From: Sanderia malayensis
Taxonomy: Eukaryota; Cnidaria; Scyphozoa; Semaeostomeae; Pelagiidae
NCBI GenBank assembly: GCA_013076295.1
Contig: RQOL01000642.1
Location: 1-64,000 of the forward strand
Length of the DNA stretch: 64,000 bases
Reading direction: 5' to 3'
Shown: positions 25,787 through 37,149 of the stretch, in pieces
Position numbering within the stretch: the stretch's first letter is position 1
How the letters are laid out: every line of letters starts with the position of its first letter
Translations under genes and position numbers: made by a program
The notes under the pieces: generated by a model
The model's input: only the letters and a program-made list of their open reading frames with translations
The model's database searches: none
What the model was told of the DNA's origin: nothing

Positions 25787-27869
25787 TGCAAAGACTTAAA
25801 TCGTTGTCTAAGTTAGGAGCCTCTTATCTGAGGGTAAGTTCTCTCCTTTACCACAAAAGCTTGATTCGCAATGCTCAATTTCCACTGGTTTATATCAATA
25901 ATGTTGTCGCCAGCAATGGGCCTAATTGCCGCTTTGCATCCACTGACTTGTCCTCTGTTATGAGAGGAACATCAAAGGCTCGAGAAAAATTGATTGGGAA
26001 GACAGTTCGAATCGGGTGTGCTTCGGGTTTTGGGGGGACACGGCTGTGGCTGCCCCACAACTTGTTGAAATGGGACAAATTATTTTCTCATGTTTGACTA
26101 TTTGTCTGAAATAACCATGTCCCTGCTTACTGCTGCAAGAAGAAATCCAGCGATTTCGGTTATGCACCGGACTTTGTGAGTGTTGCTATTGGACCACTTC
26201 TTAAGGATATCAAGAAGAAGGGAATAGAGTATTGAGTAATGCAGGAGGTGTGAATCCATTGGCGTGTGCAAAAGCATTGGAAAATCAGTGCAAGAAAGCT
26301 GGAATAGAAATGAAGATTGCTGTGGTAACTGGAGATGATCTAATGCATCAGCTACCTGAAATCATCAAAGGAAACATGGGCCCTGACGTTCAAAGTGAAG
26401 TTTCCCCAAAGGCAAAATTTGTTAACAGTATGAATGCATATCTTGGTGGCAGGTCCAATTGTAAAAGCTCTTGATTCCGGGGCTGATATTGGTTGTCACT
26501 GGACGGTGTGTGGACAGTGCTTTGGCACTAGCTCCACTAATGCACAGTTTCAAGTGGTCGAAACATGATTTTGATTTGCTGGCAGCTGGAAGCTTGGCCG
26601 GTCATCTGATCGAGTGTGGAGCACAGGTGACAGGAGGAATTTCTCGGGTTGGGAAATGGTGCCAGACTGGCACAATATCGGCTTTCCGATCGTTGAATGT
26701 GCCACTGATGGTAGTTTCATTGTCACAAAGCCACCACGCACTGGCGGAATTGTATCCAAGGGTACCGTTGCTGAGCAACTTGTCTATGAAATAGACGACC
26801 CAAAGAATTACTTCCTTCCCGATGTTACCTGTGATTTCAGTCAGGTAACTTTACATAATGTCATTGATGATGACAATAACAATGCAGTGCTCGTGAAGAA
26901 CGTTATGGGAAAAGTACCAACAAGCACCTTTAAAGTCAGCGGTACTTATTTGGATGGGTTCCGGGCCACAGCCGTTTGTCCCGTAGTTGGACCACATGCT
27001 GTACAAAAAGCGGAAAGAGTTGCTGAAAGTATCTTGGCAAGGTGTAAAATGCTTTTTCACGCGTTAGGATTGCCGGATTTTACAAACACCAATGTGAATA
27101 CCTTGGATCTGAGCACTCGTATGGCATTCACGGCACAAACAGTAACACGAGGGAGATTGTGATGTGGATTGCTGTTCAGCATCAAAGCAAAGAGGCCTTA
27201 CAGATTTTTGCACGCGAAATAGCTCCCGCTGGCACTGGTATGGCCCCCGGCCTAACTCATCTTGTTGGTGGCCGACCAAAGGTGTCACCTGTACTCAAAC
27301 TCTTTTCCTATCTGTACCAAGAGAGAAATTTGACATAGATATATTTATGAATGGGGAGTTTTTGGAGAAGTACCACGAGGAGCAAATTACAAAAGACAAC
27401 CGCGTCAATGATGTGCAAGACAAGGCTAATGATCCCAGGAAGTCGAGGAATGGGAATGTCCTGCTCAGAAGTCTGCGCAAAGGGTCCTGTACGTTCCCAC
27501 TCGGTGCACTTGCCTACACGCGCAGTGGTGACAAGGGTAATAACGCAAACATAGGTGTGGTCTGCAAAAATCCGGGATTTTATCCGTACCTAGCAGAGGC
27601 GTTAACTGAAGAGGTAGTGCAATCCTATTTTTCGCATCTGTTCGAGAAAGATAATACCGGGTGCAGTGTTAAACGTTACGAGCTGCCAGGAATAAGTGCC
27701 TTTAATTTCGTTCTTGAGAATTCACTCCGGTGGTGGTGGAATTGCATCTCTCAGAAGTGATCCCCAAGGCAAGGCGTTCGGACAAATGCTGCTAGATTTT
27801 AAAGTAAAAAACGTACCAGATTTGCTACCATCTACATCTGAAAGATTAGCAGATTCATACGGAGATTAA
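25787..27869 (+). pseudogene. AtuA-like (DUF1446, acyclic terpene utilisation family) intronless copy with many frameshifts
   Basis: The encoded product resembles AtuA-family proteins with the extra C-terminal AtuA-like domain. The order of matches is full length: a mitochondrial-type leader (MQRLKSLSKLGASYLRVSSL), KTVRIGCASGF, DFGYAPDFVSVAIGPLL, SNAGGVNPLACAKALE, VVTGRCVDSALALAPLMH, SLAGHLIECGAQVTGG, WHNIGFPIVECATDGSF, REIAPAGTGMAPGLTHLV, FPLGALAYTRSGDKGNNANI and a stop at 27867. There are no introns over 2.1 kb, unlike every neighbour of similar size. About ten frame changes of both signs occur (near 26030, 26086, 26150, 26226, 26450, 26485, 26640, 27110, 27330, 27735). Best explanation: a processed retrocopy that has decayed. 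Alternative: a real intronless gene with poor consensus. No long poly(A) tract is visible after the stop. Confidence 0.75.
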
Positions 27870-30027
27870 TCATAAAAAAACTCTTAGTTATTCATATACA
27901 TTTAATTCCTATACAACATCGTATCATATAGTGATGCTTTAAGATTAATTGTGTGTTTGTTTAGATTTTTCTTGTGAGAGTTGTCTTAGCTGCATTATTT
28001 ACTTATTTCGCGCGTTTTTTCTTAAATTTTTTTTTTTATGCGTCATTTTCAATTTAGTGTGTATTTTATACTATGTTGCTGTTTAGGCGAGACAATGTAA
28101 TGCTATTGCTGATATAACTAAAACATTGAAATCCTAACAGTATCAATTAACTGTACGGAGTAGATTGCACTAATTATTTTTTTCTTAGTCGCATATGCAC
28201 ACTTGTTTAGAGAAAATAGTCTATTCTATTCAAGGCTCAAATTTTCTGAAATTTAAAAATATTACAAAAATAAGGCGAGGTTCAAACGTCACCAGGACTT
28301 AGATTTTTATTTATCTCAGCTCTCTCGCAAAGCAAAACAAGAGGCGATTAAGACTATTGAAAATGATTTTGGTTCAAAATTGACTATTTTTGTGAATATT
28401 GAGACTTGGTAAAATTTGTAGTATTCTTATAAAAAAATGTGTTTACTGCGCAGTGTGACGCACAGACTCGTCCAAAGCTGACATGCCAGATTTTCCATTC
28501 AACTCGCAAGTAGAATCACACGACTCTAACTTCAATGCAAACACACTATCTATCAAGTACATAACAGTACGTGAATAATTTAACACGTAAGACATATGTT
28601 TACGTTCATGGTATTGTTTGTGTACATACATCCCATTGAGGAATGGTTGTTAAATCCCTAAAACTTAATGAACGTGCAAGAGAAAGTGAGCGCATGTCTG
28701 CCACGGCGTGTGTTTATCATACCAAAGGGTTGAAAATTTGACGATTATTATTTACTCTACACCTTTTAAGCAATCTTTTTTCAATGCCATTGCATCCGTA
28801 AACATTTTTCTGTAAGCAGTAAAAGTACACGTGGCTCATTCATTCTGCAATTTCATTAACGTTGCATCAATTCGAGAAAAAGCAACACGGTTCGTTTAAA
28901 TTACGAACAATGATGGCATAAAAGTTTAGATCTGCTTTAGCGGGATTAGTATTGTTGGCATTAGTAGTAAGCCATATTCATGTAAGAATGATGTTTTAAG
29001 AGAACGATAAATGAAGTAATTGAGGTGAAAGTGGGTATCCTTTTGAGAGACAGAAGCGAGTAAGCTCTTGAGGGGTAGGACCAGGTATGCTTTTCAGAAA
29101 AAGGAACAGGTATGCTCTTGAGAGACAGAAGCGGTTGTACTCTTGAGAGATAGGACCAGGTATAAGTTGAGACATAAACGGCTATACTCTTAAGAGATAG
29201 GACCAGGTATACTCTTGAGATAAAGGAATAATTATACTCTTGAGAAACAGAAACGGCTATACTCTTGGGAAATTGGGCAATAGATATTTTCAGGTACTGT
29301 GGAACAGATACTTTTCAGAGGTAGTAATCGGTATATCTTTAGTTTCATTAGCTCTACAAATTCTTAAAAGCGCGTGGCCTTTTGTTCAGAAAACTAATTT
29401 TGCAAGTTTGAAGCGAAATGTTTCGGCCATCGCTAGTTGGCAAATTGCGGCGATATAGTTTGATGAAGGCGCCAGTTGAAGCTGGCACTAAAAAAAAGCC
29501 GCTGGGATTTTTCACAGTGAACGCCGGACAATACAAAGCTCAAAAACCTGTAGCAAATCAAAACATGATACACTGAGAATGATAGCAAGCAGTTATTGCT
29601 TTTAATTGCTCCAAAAAAGCGGTGTAGGTAATGGAATTAAAGGCTAATTGCGTTGCAATGAATAAGCCTTGAAATTGAAATTTGCAATTGCAACTATACA
29701 TCCTACTCTACTATATCTGGTTTCCCTTCTGCATTGATCTCAACTGATGATAAACAATTAGTCGTGCTGAGAATACAGAGCGAGTTTTACAGGTGTGTTT
29801 TGCTTAGGTAATTCGGCTTGACCGTACATTTCAATACAATTTGGCAGAATCAGGATATTTATAAATCACTGATTGCTCTTCATATCGTCTTATGTGGCCT
29901 ATTTTATTCACTGTTTATGATTGAGCCAATTAACATTTCTATATGCACAACACACATTTCGTCGGCCCATGAATAAATGAATGCTGATGGAAACTAACTA
30001 GTGTTGTCTGCATTGGCGGCTGGAGAC
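27870..30027. other. Intergenic region with a minisatellite
   Basis: No supported gene. AT-rich; holds the tandem array at 29030-29275 and, at its right end, the promoter of the small secreted protein gene. Confidence 0.45.
29030..29275. repeat. Minisatellite, unit about 28-30 bp, about eight diverged copies
   Basis: Units resemble tactcttgagagataggacc followed by aggta, alternating with forms carrying agacagaagcggc. Copies differ in length and by several substitutions. Confidence 0.75.
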
Positions 30028-30108
30028 TATAAAAGCCCGCCTTCAACAGTCGTTCATTCCAAAGCCAATTGACTTCTGTGGTTTGAAGAAGGCACTGCAT
30101 TATATACG
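30028..30108 (+). promoter_or_regulatory. TATA box and non-coding first exon of the small secreted peptide gene
   Basis: TATAAAAG at 30028-30035 sits about 30 bases upstream of a plausible transcription start. The following stretch ends at 30108 in a good splice donor (tatatacg|gtaagatc). The matching acceptor is three bases before the ATG at 31181 (cttttcaacag|aag). A TATA-driven leader exon is typical of highly expressed, cell-type specific secreted products, but expression is inferred. Confidence 0.6.
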
Positions 30109-30257
30109 GTAAGATCTTTTACGTATGCTTTATTGCACATGCTTTATCTTATATGTTGTTACAGCTGATAACTTTCAGGTCTTTCTTCTTGTTTCTTGTT
30201 GGTCGTGCTACACATACACACTCTTTTTATCCACCTTTATAGTTTAGTTTATATAGC

Positions 30258-30319
30258 ATAGTTTATACGCATGTTGACGCGGCTTATAGAGTATAGTTTA
30301 TACGCATGTTGACGCGGCT
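30258..30319. repeat. Two 27-bp direct copies in the leader intron
   Basis: atagtttatacgcatgttga followed by cgcggct occurs at 30258-30284 and again at 30293-30319, identical. It lies inside the intron after the leader exon. It could be a recent duplication or a duplicated binding site. Confidence 0.85.
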
Positions 30320-31180
30320 CTAAATTTTTAACATTGAAGCATTTATCAGGAATAGTAGTCGGGCCCAAATTCCATCGAAAGTTTCACTCTATCCATAAAG
30401 TTTTTCAGCAAACGTGATTCGTGGTGCACTCATTTGGTTTTTTTCATTCGTTTTTCGCTTCTTAATGTTTTTGACGGATTTGGCGGGAAGATAGCTATTA
30501 CTCCAAGGTTGACTTCAATGAAGACTTACAGGACTTTTCTCAATGACCATTGGAGAAATCTGGTGTTTCATAAGCGTTGTTTTCTAATAATTTCAGACTC
30601 AAAAACAGAATTCATTAAACGACTCGGCAAAAAATCAGGTTATAAGCAGAAAATGTCGCAAATCAAGTCAGGTTAAGTTTATATTTAATTAGGTCAGAAA
30701 ATTATTTTTGTAAATTCGTGTGCCGTGTCTAAATTTGAAGCTGGTTCGATTTTCGTGCTGGCCACATTTCTCTGATGTGTGAAGAATATCAGCTTTGACT
30801 TAAAATAGCATACGAATTGGTTTGCAGGTGAACATCCACATGCCATTTACCCGGGTGAAATAAACATTTGTTCGAGTCAACAAGAAGCTCAATACACACT
30901 ATTTTATAAAACTATGCTTTAACGTTTACTGAGCATCGATCTTCTTCACTGTTATTCTTAAATTTCCATTGTTTTTTGGCATTTTAAGCCCCAGTGCTCT
31001 TATAAACATTGTTCTTGTAAAAAAAGTGAGTATGTGACCAAGATTATTTAATTCTAGTAAAGCAATAGTTGATGGAACACATCGCGAAATAATTGATTAA
31101 AAGCAAGTTTATTCTGCTGCCTGTAAATTTTCAGTAACAAATTGTGTGTTGACGTTATTAGTTTTGCTTTTCAACAGAAG

Positions 31181-31529
31181 ATGACTTCAGTGAAAGGATT
31201 TCTTGTCATGGTTCTGGTTGTTGCAGCTGTTTTTCAAACAGCAGATTGCTATTTTCGCTTGGGCAGAGAGTTAAGAAACGATGAAGTTCAAGCAGAAAAA
31301 GGACACCAAGCTACCAATCAAGTCTTCGATCTTTTCCTGAAAAAATTTATGACAAGAGTTGCATATTGCGTCAAGAAGGTGCAGTTTTGAATAATTTTTA
31401 TTTTTATTTTATTGTTCTGAGCAAGTATCAATACCTAAAGTTTCAGCAACAAATTATTTCCACGGTTATATATGTTGTTTTTTGCTATTTCAGGAATTCA
31501 AAGTTCTGGAAAGCAAACAAAGCGAATGA
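31181..31529 (+). CDS. Small secreted peptide, 77 aa, unrecognised
   Basis: Two coding exons, 31181-31378 and 31494-31529, joined in phase 0 (MTSVKG to VLESKQSE-stop). A strong signal peptide (FLVMVLVVAAVFQTADC) is followed by a charged, probably helical body (FRLGRELRNDEVQAEKG, VFDLFLKKFMTRVAY). There is a single cysteine in the body and no dibasic processing ladder. It lies upstream of the multi-mCRD gene on the same strand, with the same layout of a short signal-peptide exon preceded by a spliced leader. I do not recognise a family. If the intron is not removed, the first exon reads to a stop at 31388 instead. Confidence 0.6.
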
Positions 31530-33607
31530 TAACACCGAACCAGAAAATGTTTACATTAAAACTACTGTGTAGAAATACAAATTTACTAAAATTGTAAGAT
31601 TATATGCAATTTAAAAGGAAATGGTTCCATAATTAAACTAACGAATCATTGCAGCAATTTTGTTTTTGTCACTTTGTTTCTCTGTCCATTCATTCAACTT
31701 GAAGCGAGCGCAGAAGAAAATCTGTTGTTGTTGTTGAATTCCACTGTGCTGGTCAAAATATTAATGGCGGCAAAGGTTTCTCTGTAGCCGTAGGTAAATT
31801 TTTGCAATCTATTTTCCAAAGCCTACATTAGAAATGCTCAAACTAAGAATTTGTTGGAAAATATTGCTGCCCCCTATTCCAGCAGCCGAAATATTATCCC
31901 CAGATTCGCTTCGTAAACAAATAATGAGAAACCATCATATGTTTCCCCACTTTCATTTTGTTGGGGGACCAAATCTATTTTATTTTTACCATTATCATTG
32001 GTTACGAGAATAGCTAACGTGCGAATCAACTTTTCTAGACCTTTAGACTTTTTCAGTTGAATGAAAGCTTCCAAAAGAATGTTATATATTCAGTAAAATC
32101 CCGATAACTCGAACTAATTTGCATTCCCTTTGAAAACTTTGCTATTACTTTGCACTGCAACCCTGGATGACTCGAACAATCGTTAACTCGAACCATTTTC
32201 ATCGGTTTCTTGAAGGTCCGAGCTATCACTATTTTACTATATATGCAATGTTATGTTATGTTCTGTTAAAGAATGCTAGTCTAAGAATGTTCCTCAAGCA
32301 CAAACAATGTAGCTACACCTCACACACGTGGTTTGCGTGAGACAGCATGGTTTTGTACGCAAATGTCAATCAACAGAACGAGTCCAGAAACGGTGGGTGG
32401 TCTTTTTATCCACGCGCAGATGTTTAGCGAAATTAATAGAGAAACACACATTTTATTTCCATCTTTTTCTAAACTGCTAGAGTTTCTAGAGAAATGCACC
32501 ATGTGTTGTTGTATTTTTTATCACACCACCCGCGTTTTATTTTTAATCGTTGTAGCAGAAAAAGTTTTTCGGCAATGCTGGTGATAATTATGCGTGACCT
32601 TGCAACGCAACAATCAATTTGGTTGTGTTAAGGTAATTTGCAAATTATGTCCCAAGGGTTCAATTGTTTATTTTCTGAATAGAGCGTATCAACAACCGTG
32701 ATTACATGCTTGACCGAGCGAGCATGCATCATTAACTTTTAACTTTTTGAACGTCAGGGAAAGAAAAATGAAAATGCAAGAAATAAGATAAAATATTCTT
32801 ACAATGCTTAAGCCAATTTCTTAACCAAGCGAAAGCTATAAATCAGTCATAGCCAGACACCCGAGTAATGATAATATTTCATTATTTTAGTTTATCTTAC
32901 TATATCAAAATTAAGAAAGAGGTATTAGCTAGTTTTTTTAGCTTGGTTGTGAAGTTGTGAATATACAAAATAGCTGGTGTTTGGATTGTAAGAAAAGGTT
33001 ACCTTAGAGGTCAATTGACTTATCCAGAGGCTGATCTTTGATCCGAATTCAATCCTGCAGTTAGCATTTTGTTTACAATGCAAAGAAGTTAATTCGATTG
33101 TTTTAGCGGGAAAGAGAAACATCTTGGTGAAGGATAAGAGGTGAGACTTTTATATAAGAATTTAAATCTAGCAATTAATGTGTCGTTTACTTTGAGATTC
33201 ATCAACATACATGCATGCTCTTATCAACATGCATGCGTAATGAAAACCTTGGAGGGATCTTTGACATTTCGTTTATTTGTTTACGATATGTGCAATGAGT
33301 ACAGAATGCCAAATTGGAATTCTTGTCACAAACTAATGAACGTCACCGCAACTTAACTTATTTTTTTAACTTGTCCTACTTATTGATTCAAAAATAAATA
33401 CCTTACGTTCATATTATTTTGAAACTTCAAGTTACCCTTGCATATCAGTAGAGACATGTTATTTTCAACTCCATGCTAAGAAAATGTGTTATTTTATTTT
33501 TTTTAAATGCTTTTCGCTTGTTAGAAACTGCAAGCTATGGAGCTGCCACCTGTTTCTTGCAGCTTTGCAGTTCATAATGCATCAAAGACTATATTTTCTT
33601 TTTGCAG
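31530..33607. other. Intergenic region before the multi-mCRD gene
   Basis: No gene supported. The start of the next gene is preceded by a splice acceptor ending at 33607, so a non-coding leader exon must lie somewhere in or before this region. A TATA-like tatataag near 33150 is a weak candidate. Confidence 0.4.
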
Positions 33608-33619
33608 ACAGATGCAATT

Positions 33620-36600
33620 ATGATGAAGTTGCAGCTTATATTTGGCCTTACCGTGCTTACAGCGTTTGTTTTGCAAACAGTTTTAGCAAAACCATCACAC
33701 AAACACAATGTTGATAAAGGTACATACAGTTATAGAAACCCTTTAGTCACATCAATAATTATATGCCAATTAGAGCTGAAGTAGTCACTTAATTGCACCT
33801 CTACTTGCATACGGTCTTAGCTTTGTTACACCAGTATAACATCATCATCAAATTTTATAATAAAAGTACAAACATTATTTTGTTATATTTTAATGAAGGA
33901 TGCTTTAATGAAAGATATTTTAATGCAACGATTAAAAATTTTCAGCTCACTACACCAATTGAATTGTTTGTTTCCTCAAAGGTTTAATGAATTTATTTTT
34001 GCATGCATGCATGAAACTGTTAATTAGGCATCTGAAAATGGGATCATTGATAGATAGAACTATATTCATCATTATTATTTAATTTATTTAGATATGAATA
34101 TCGACAACTTATTAAGTGGCCTAGACGCCAAAGATAAAGACCTTTTTAAAAAAGAATTTGCGAAAGAAGCCAAACGATATGGTGAGATAAATGTTCTTCA
34201 ATGTTTTATAAACTACATGTTTTTAACTAAAATGCCATTTTATGCTGAGGATGTGTATCTGAGTTGTAATTAATTAATTAATTAAGGCGTACCTTGGAAG
34301 TGACAGTAAATGTGTTCCAATGTTAAGGAAGTCTAATTGCGCGCAAGGAGCGAGGGTAACTAAAAAGGGTTTCAAGAAATTCCTTTATTTAATTTTCCTT
34401 TGCTGACAGTGCATAAGTTACTTTGCTTTCTTTTGTTGTCTTTTGTTATATGCATGATCTTTTTGTATGTAGGCAAATCTTGTTATAGGTATGTGCCGTC
34501 TTGAAGGGCACAGTAGTGTACCCTTCAAGAAGGCAATCTTATTAGTTATCAAATTTACAAGACCATACTTTATAAGACCACGGAATCAAAATAATAGGTC
34601 TGATATCCACAATTTATTTGATTGTAGGCGGCGGTTCAAACTCGAAACTTTCAAAGAAGAGCTCAAGGGGTAAACCTTCGAAAGGTGACATTGCATTAAT
34701 CAGCTCATCTTCTAATTTTAAACTTATGTTGGAAATCTGTATCGCGAGTCACGTAAAAAAATATCTACGAGCTTATGCATTGTGACAATTTTTATATTCT
34801 AGGGCCGAAAAGAGTCTTTGGCAAGAAGACAGAGAAAGGTTAGTAGCTTGCTGTGTTAGCTGTGTTTTACAAAGTAATATTGCAAAACATTCGATACGTT
34901 TTTCAGAGCAGTGATTTTTAACCCTGACTGTTGTTACTAAAATGTTACGTTGAAGCTAATAATGCCACAATTTTTAACCTTAGCTAAACTCTAATAATTA
35001 TTCACTCAGAGAGAATTCTTAAAGGATAATATATATTTCCAGATAACGAAAAAAGATATCAAATCCCACAGCCATTATCTTTTGCCGATGTTCGTAAGTA
35101 TCAGTTTATTCGTCGTCCTTTATGTTAAACTTAAGCACAAAATATGAACCAGACAAATTTTTTAAAACCTTTTGCCAATATCAAGCTAATACTTTCCTAT
35201 GCTGTTTCAAGGATCAAAAATTAAAAAATCAAGTCGAAAGAAGAAATCCAAAGCTGCCAAACATCCAGGATTCTGCGATCCACAGTGTGCTCACACGTGT
35301 ATGCCACAATGCGATTTCCGTTGCTGTGTTCCAGGCTTCCAGGGAAGGACAAACACGCCCACCCAGCAGATATTTCCACCAGTCACGCCGTACAGCCAAT
35401 GTGGTCAGAGCTGTCCCCAGTCATGTGCTCCAAGCTGTTCCCAACAATGCTGTGCATCTGCACAGGCGGCATCCATAATGCCTTGTGGACCAACATGCTC
35501 ACCACAGTGTGCCCCTCAACAGTGCAACAGTGCCTGCTGCTCGGCAATGCCAATGTCACCTCCTCCTCAGATGCAGGCCCTTGCACCACCACAGCAAATG
35601 CCATGCGGACCTCAATGTGCTCCACAATGTGCCCCTCAGCAATGTAGTCAAAGCTGCTGCAGTTCAATGCCAGTGCCTACAATGCCAATGATGCCACCAC
35701 CACTACCACAACAACAGCAGATGCCAAGAATTCCATCACCATGTGGACTGGCGTGCTCTGCCCAATGTGCCCCACAGTGCTCTCCTAGCTGTTGCACGTC
35801 AATGCCTCCCCAGTACCACAGCCAGCACCACCAATGATGCCTCCACAGCCTGTTATGATGCCTCCACAAATGCCTTCGCCATGCGGAGGTCAGTGTCCTT
35901 TGACTTGTGCTCCTCAGTGCAAGCCCAGCTGTTGTGCTCAGCCACCTATGCCTCCACCAATGCCAGCGATTCCTCCACCAATGCCTACTTGCCCAGGTCA
36001 GTGTGCGCCACAATGTGCCCCACATTGCACTCCTCAATGCTGTGCTGCACCGCCTTCAGCTCCTATCCACGTATGGCTAAAACCAATGGAAGTTACATTG
36101 CCAGCCCCTCCACCACCTCCACCACCTCCACCATCTCCACCACCCTGTGGGATGACCTGTGCCCCATCTTGTGCTCCTGCTTGTCAGCCAAGTTGCTGCC
36201 AAGCAACTCCAATGCCACCACCAATGCTTCCACCTATGATGCCTCCACTGCCTTCACAATGTGGTCCAGCCTGCCCCCAACAGTGTGCTCCTCGATGTCA
36301 ACCAAGTTGCTGTAGCGCACCACCACCACCAATGCTTCCGCCCATGCCTCCACCAATGCCAGCTATGATGTCTGCACCTCCATCTCAGTGCGGTCCAGCT
36401 TGTCCCCAACAGTGTGCTCCTCGATGTCAACCAAGCTGTTGCAGCGCACCACCACCACCAATGCTTCCACCCATGCCTCCACCAATGCCAGCTATGATGC
36501 CTGCACCTCCTTCTCAGTGTGGTCCAGCTTGTCCCCAACAGTGTGCTCCTCGATGTCAACCAAGTTGTTGCAGTGCCCACCACCACCAATGCTTCCACCC

Positions 36601-37149
36601 ATGCCTCCACCGATGCCAGCTATGATGCCTGCACCTCCTTCTCAGTGCGGCCCAGCTTGTCCCCAACAGTGTGCTCCTCGGTGTCAACCAAGTTGTTGCA
36701 GTGCACCACCGCCACCAATGCTTCCACCCATGCCTCCACCAATGCCAGCTATGATGCCTGCACCTCCATCTCAATGTGGTCCAGCTTGTCCCCAACAGTG
36801 TGCTCCAGCGTGCCAGCCCAGTTGCTGTCAGGCAAATATGATGCCTCCACCTCCTCAAGCTATGATGATGCCACCACCTATGATGATGGGTCAGCCTAGT
36901 TGTGGAGCGTCATGCTCACCACAGTGTGCTCCTCAATGTCAACCAAGTTGCTGCAGTGCTGCCCCACCACCTCCACCACCTGCTCCAATGCCTCCACCAC
37001 CTCCTCCACCCCCTCCGCAACCATTAACCTGCCCGGGAGATTGCCCAAGGACTTGTCTTCCCGAATGCACTAATGAATGCTGTACTGGGGGTAACCGATT
37101 GCACTGGGACAAAAAGTCGAAAATTGCGAAGCAACTTGCTCAGCTATGA
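33620..37149 (+). CDS. Secreted nematocyst-type protein with 15 minicollagen cysteine-rich domains and polyproline linkers, about 752 aa
   Basis: Exons 33620-33719, 34092-34181, 34628-34669, 34803-34838, 35043-35093 and 35212-37149; every junction is phase 1. A signal peptide (QLIFGLTVLTAFVLQTVLA) leads to a lysine-rich propeptide encoded by small exons with dibasic sites (AKRYG, GPKRVFGKK, KKKSK). The last exon carries fifteen domains of the minicollagen CRD type, C-x3-C-x3-C-x3-C-x3-CC, e.g. CGQSCPQSCAPSCSQQCC; the third and fourth have x4 in the third gap. Linkers are rich in P and M (PPPPMLPPMPPPMPAMMP). No Gly-X-Y collagen helix is present, unlike minicollagens. Known mCRDs switch disulfides to cross-link the capsule wall. 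Two one-base losses (near 35805 and 36575) break the frame. The ATG at 33612 opens only a three-codon upstream frame; MMK at 33620 is chosen. Confidence 0.9.
36257..36770 (+). repeat. Four tandem 129-bp coding units (43 aa) in the mCRD gene
   Basis: The first cysteine codon of successive domains falls at 36260, 36389, 36518, 36646 and 36775: spacings 129, 129, 128, 129. Each unit encodes one CRD (CGPACPQQCAPRCQPSCC) plus one proline/methionine linker. The units are nearly identical at the nucleotide level, showing recent expansion. The 128-bp copy contains the second frameshift. Confidence 0.92.

Noticed and set aside
25683..25800. Possible THAP-type zinc finger before the AtuA-like copy (CVACGNSK)
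   Set aside because: Only one C-x2-C pair is present and the expected downstream residues are missing; not enough to call.
35383..36858. Antisense open frames rich in W, R and H across the mCRD exon
   Set aside because: They are mirror images of the repetitive Pro/Cys codons; the plus strand has signal peptide, splice sites and family motif.
30028..37149. Operon or shared first exon for the small peptide and the mCRD gene
   Set aside because: Both have a leader acceptor, so sharing of the 30108 donor is possible, but no sequence evidence favours it over separate promoters.
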